Positions 63,201 through 64,000 of a stretch of 64,000 nucleotides of DNA are shown piece after piece. This DNA comes from Flavobacteriales bacterium. Its GTDB lineage: Bacteria > Bacteroidota > Bacteroidia > Flavobacteriales_F > PHOS-HE28. The stretch spans positions 62,001 through 126,000 of the forward strand of contig JAEUSU010000006.1 of NCBI GenBank assembly GCA_016788635.1. The letters run 5' to 3'. Below the pieces are notes generated by a model, which was not told the DNA's origin, did no database searches, and saw nothing but the letters and a program-made list of their open reading frames with translations. Every line of letters starts with the position of its first letter. The first letter of the stretch is position 1. The position numbers were made by a program, and so were the translations under genes.

Positions 63201-64000
63201 CGGACTTCCGGAAGGCCGTGTGTTGATGGAGATCGAGCGTGGCGGGCGTACCGCAGTGAGCAAATGGTTGGGCCTGAAGCGTGCCCAGCAACGCGTGGAA
63301 CTACCCGTACTGGAGGAGGATCGCGGCGGCTTCTTCGTGCACTTCCTGTGTGTGGAGCGCGGGAGGGAACACCGCCAGACCGTGCGGATCGATGTGCCGT
63401 GGAGCAACAAGGACCTGCAGGTGGAGTGGATGAGCTTCCGCGACCATTTACGGCCGGGTGAGCCCGAGGAGTGGCGCCTGCGCATCCGTGGCCCCAAGGG
63501 TTCACAAGTGGCCGCACAGGTGCTCGCCCTGATGTATGACGCTTCGCTCGATCGCTTCGTGGAGCATGAAGTGGGACTGAGCGTGTGGCCCGAAGCACAA
63601 GCAAGGCTTGGTTGGTTGAACGCCCTTCCCTTCCAGAACGCCTTTGGTGAAGGGTATGGGAGCAAGCGGTCCAGGGAAGCGGTGGAACGCAACTGGCCCG
63701 CGCTGAACGTGTTCGACGTGGATGAGGATTGGCTGCTGCCGCAGGATGCGGATGACATGTATTCAATGAAGAAGCGCCGATTCCGAACAGTGGCAAGCCC
63801 GTCCTTTGATGCCTTGCCGGCTTCGCAGCTGCGGTTCGCGCACATGGCGGTCGAAAGGGATGAAGCAGGATACGTGGAGAATGAAGAGACGACCCCTTCT
63901 CCTGCCATGCCGGCATTGCGTTCGGACTTCCGCGAGACCGCCTTCTTCCTGCCCGACCTGCTCACCGATCGCGATGGCAGTGTGGTGCTCCGCTTTACCA
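60241..64000 (+). CDS. Alpha-2-macroglobulin family lipoprotein, N-terminal part (cut by window edge)
   Basis: The gene is open from the ATG at 60241 to the end of the window, giving 1253 visible residues. It begins with a lipoprotein signal (VVTGLLAAC, Cys near residue 22). A helical N-terminal region, several MG-type beta domains and the family motif SFLFTDRAIYRPGQEVFVKG near residue 590 follow. Further MG segments include VEEYKRPTFEVVL and, near the end, FFLPDLLTDRDGSVVLRF, which usually precedes the bait/thioester region. Bacterial members protect the periplasm against proteases. The thioester motif would lie beyond the window and cannot be checked. Confidence 0.9.
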   Translation, partial: MRTPGPLAALGVLVVTGLLAACTAHKPTVQVAPARDVRWAPIDSLDSLGLYRSALSATDSLLAAAQREGDWRTEFRAWMYRSRLRQVLDEEAWPEVLNELEMRTITAGFPLKQLLHSVTAEFLSVQYRHALWDIAGRDEVEMEADDPLTWGVKPFVERILAHHAAALEPYDSLRQTPVAELGPLLAGDPRALHLRPSLFDLLAHRALRVYHEPLMRLAGPLDRFELNDARHFALFEDFAYRRLEHPDSGSWPFQALRLHQRLERAHLSDDAPDALVSATLERLTYVHANSTLPQKDSLLLRALETLRTRLPEDSCWSEVTWNLAEWHGRTGDRHDRLGSGLWKDEKRTTLALCDSAISRFPGSFGARNAEALRERLLKPDLKLHAEGTVTPDKPFKVAVTYRNTPKQWLRLVADPDRGVWRSRLDTLVRRTPLRSWSVELPDDGDLNEHLVELGIEALPIGRYTLVVSSGPDFVKDMDAMVSATFHVSRLAVADRHENGIMELLVLDRESGWHRPGVQVECFGQRWENGAQKSVLLTTDTTDRDGRIRFALPEGLNQAFFTITDGADRLTTPSRHAYRYRTAQNDSIRSFLFTDRAIYRPGQEVFVKGIVTVKRDGRTVVKERYRSTVKFQDVHGRSIDSASVVTDDFGAYTVRFTAPRGALTGGMTIRDAHGTRWLRVEEYKRPTFEVVLDTLHGQHRLGDEVVISGTARSYAGVPLDGAQVKYTVRRITHRPWWQAMRWDGLAWGHATDVHAGNTICDSSGRFRVVFTAMPDRTIPPESDPSFTFDMEASVTDVSGETQQGSTSLRLAHRAFGIELDVKEAVDRSDAAIGLRAVGLDGRTVDVPLNVRIVKVAAPQRPLRARQWERPDRFVMTREEHAVRFPDDPFDRENEDLSWPEQQEVLRVMEWRGAKRDLSLTGADQWDVGAYRVVVEAQDERGGMLRVEKVFRLIDHEVQLSGAADKAFHVELLKGDVEPGARAVLLVNSGLPEGRVLMEIERGGRTAVSKWLGLKRAQQRVELPVLEEDRGGFFVHFLCVERGREHRQTVRIDVPWSNKDLQVEWMSFRDHLRPGEPEEWRLRIRGPKGSQVAAQVLALMYDASLDRFVEHEVGLSVWPEAQARLGWLNALPFQNAFGEGYGSKRSREAVERNWPALNVFDVDEDWLLPQDADDMYSMKKRRFRTVASPSFDALPASQLRFAHMAVERDEAGYVENEETTPSPAMPALRSDFRETAFFLPDLLTDRDGSVVLRFT

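Overview
The window is a high-GC chromosome segment of a Bacteroidota bacterium, most likely a Flavobacteriales-type lineage. Three things support this. Secreted proteins carry type IX secretion system (T9SS) C-terminal signals. PorP/SprF and PorW/SprE family proteins are present. The ATP synthase operon has the split layout usual in this phylum: atpB-E-F-H-A-G without atpD and atpC. Coding density is high, and long antisense ORFs are common because of third-position GC bias.

Layout. 0-10.4 kb (minus strand): the start of a sugar-phosphate nucleotidyltransferase (cut by the window edge), dUTPase, a T9SS cargo protein, a polysaccharide flippase, an enoyl-CoA hydratase, a very large NtrY-like sensor kinase and two further T9SS-type secreted proteins. 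10.7-23.9 kb (plus): a giant surface protein of about 4070 residues with 38 tandem Ig/PKD-like units of about 88 residues, followed 5 bases later by a PorP/SprF protein, the usual partner of such cargo. 23.9-32.9 kb (minus): ATP synthase genes, preceded in transcription order by AtpZ, a small membrane protein, a bactofilin and a PorW/SprE lipoprotein gene that is frameshifted in a run of ten G. 32.9-39.3 kb: a glycosyltransferase, an M23 peptidase, a GH3-family adenylating enzyme, an NlpE/META lipoprotein and a porin.

39.3-51.1 kb: a bestrophin gene faces a complete urea-use island, ureA-B-C-E-F-G-D. It is followed by a nickel-type permease, an outer-membrane porin, a urea transporter and a TonB-dependent receptor. 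This set could cover nickel and urea entry across both membranes as well as enzyme maturation. 51.1-52.8 kb: an HdeD-like membrane protein and Sua5.

52.9-55.7 kb: a lower-GC accessory cluster follows a run of fourteen C. It holds an interrupted lipoprotein gene and two tandem paralogous beta-barrel-like proteins that I cannot assign to a known system. 55.7-64 kb: an ArsC-like protein lacking its cysteine, dxr, rseP, a single-domain response regulator, an FAD oxidoreductase and a large alpha-2-macroglobulin-like lipoprotein that runs off the end.

The least explained structures are the giant repeat protein, with a six-unit block duplicated in exact register and a paired loss of cysteines in neighbouring units, and the accessory cluster at 52.9-55.7 kb. 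No tRNA, rRNA, CRISPR array, insertion sequence or integrase was recognised.
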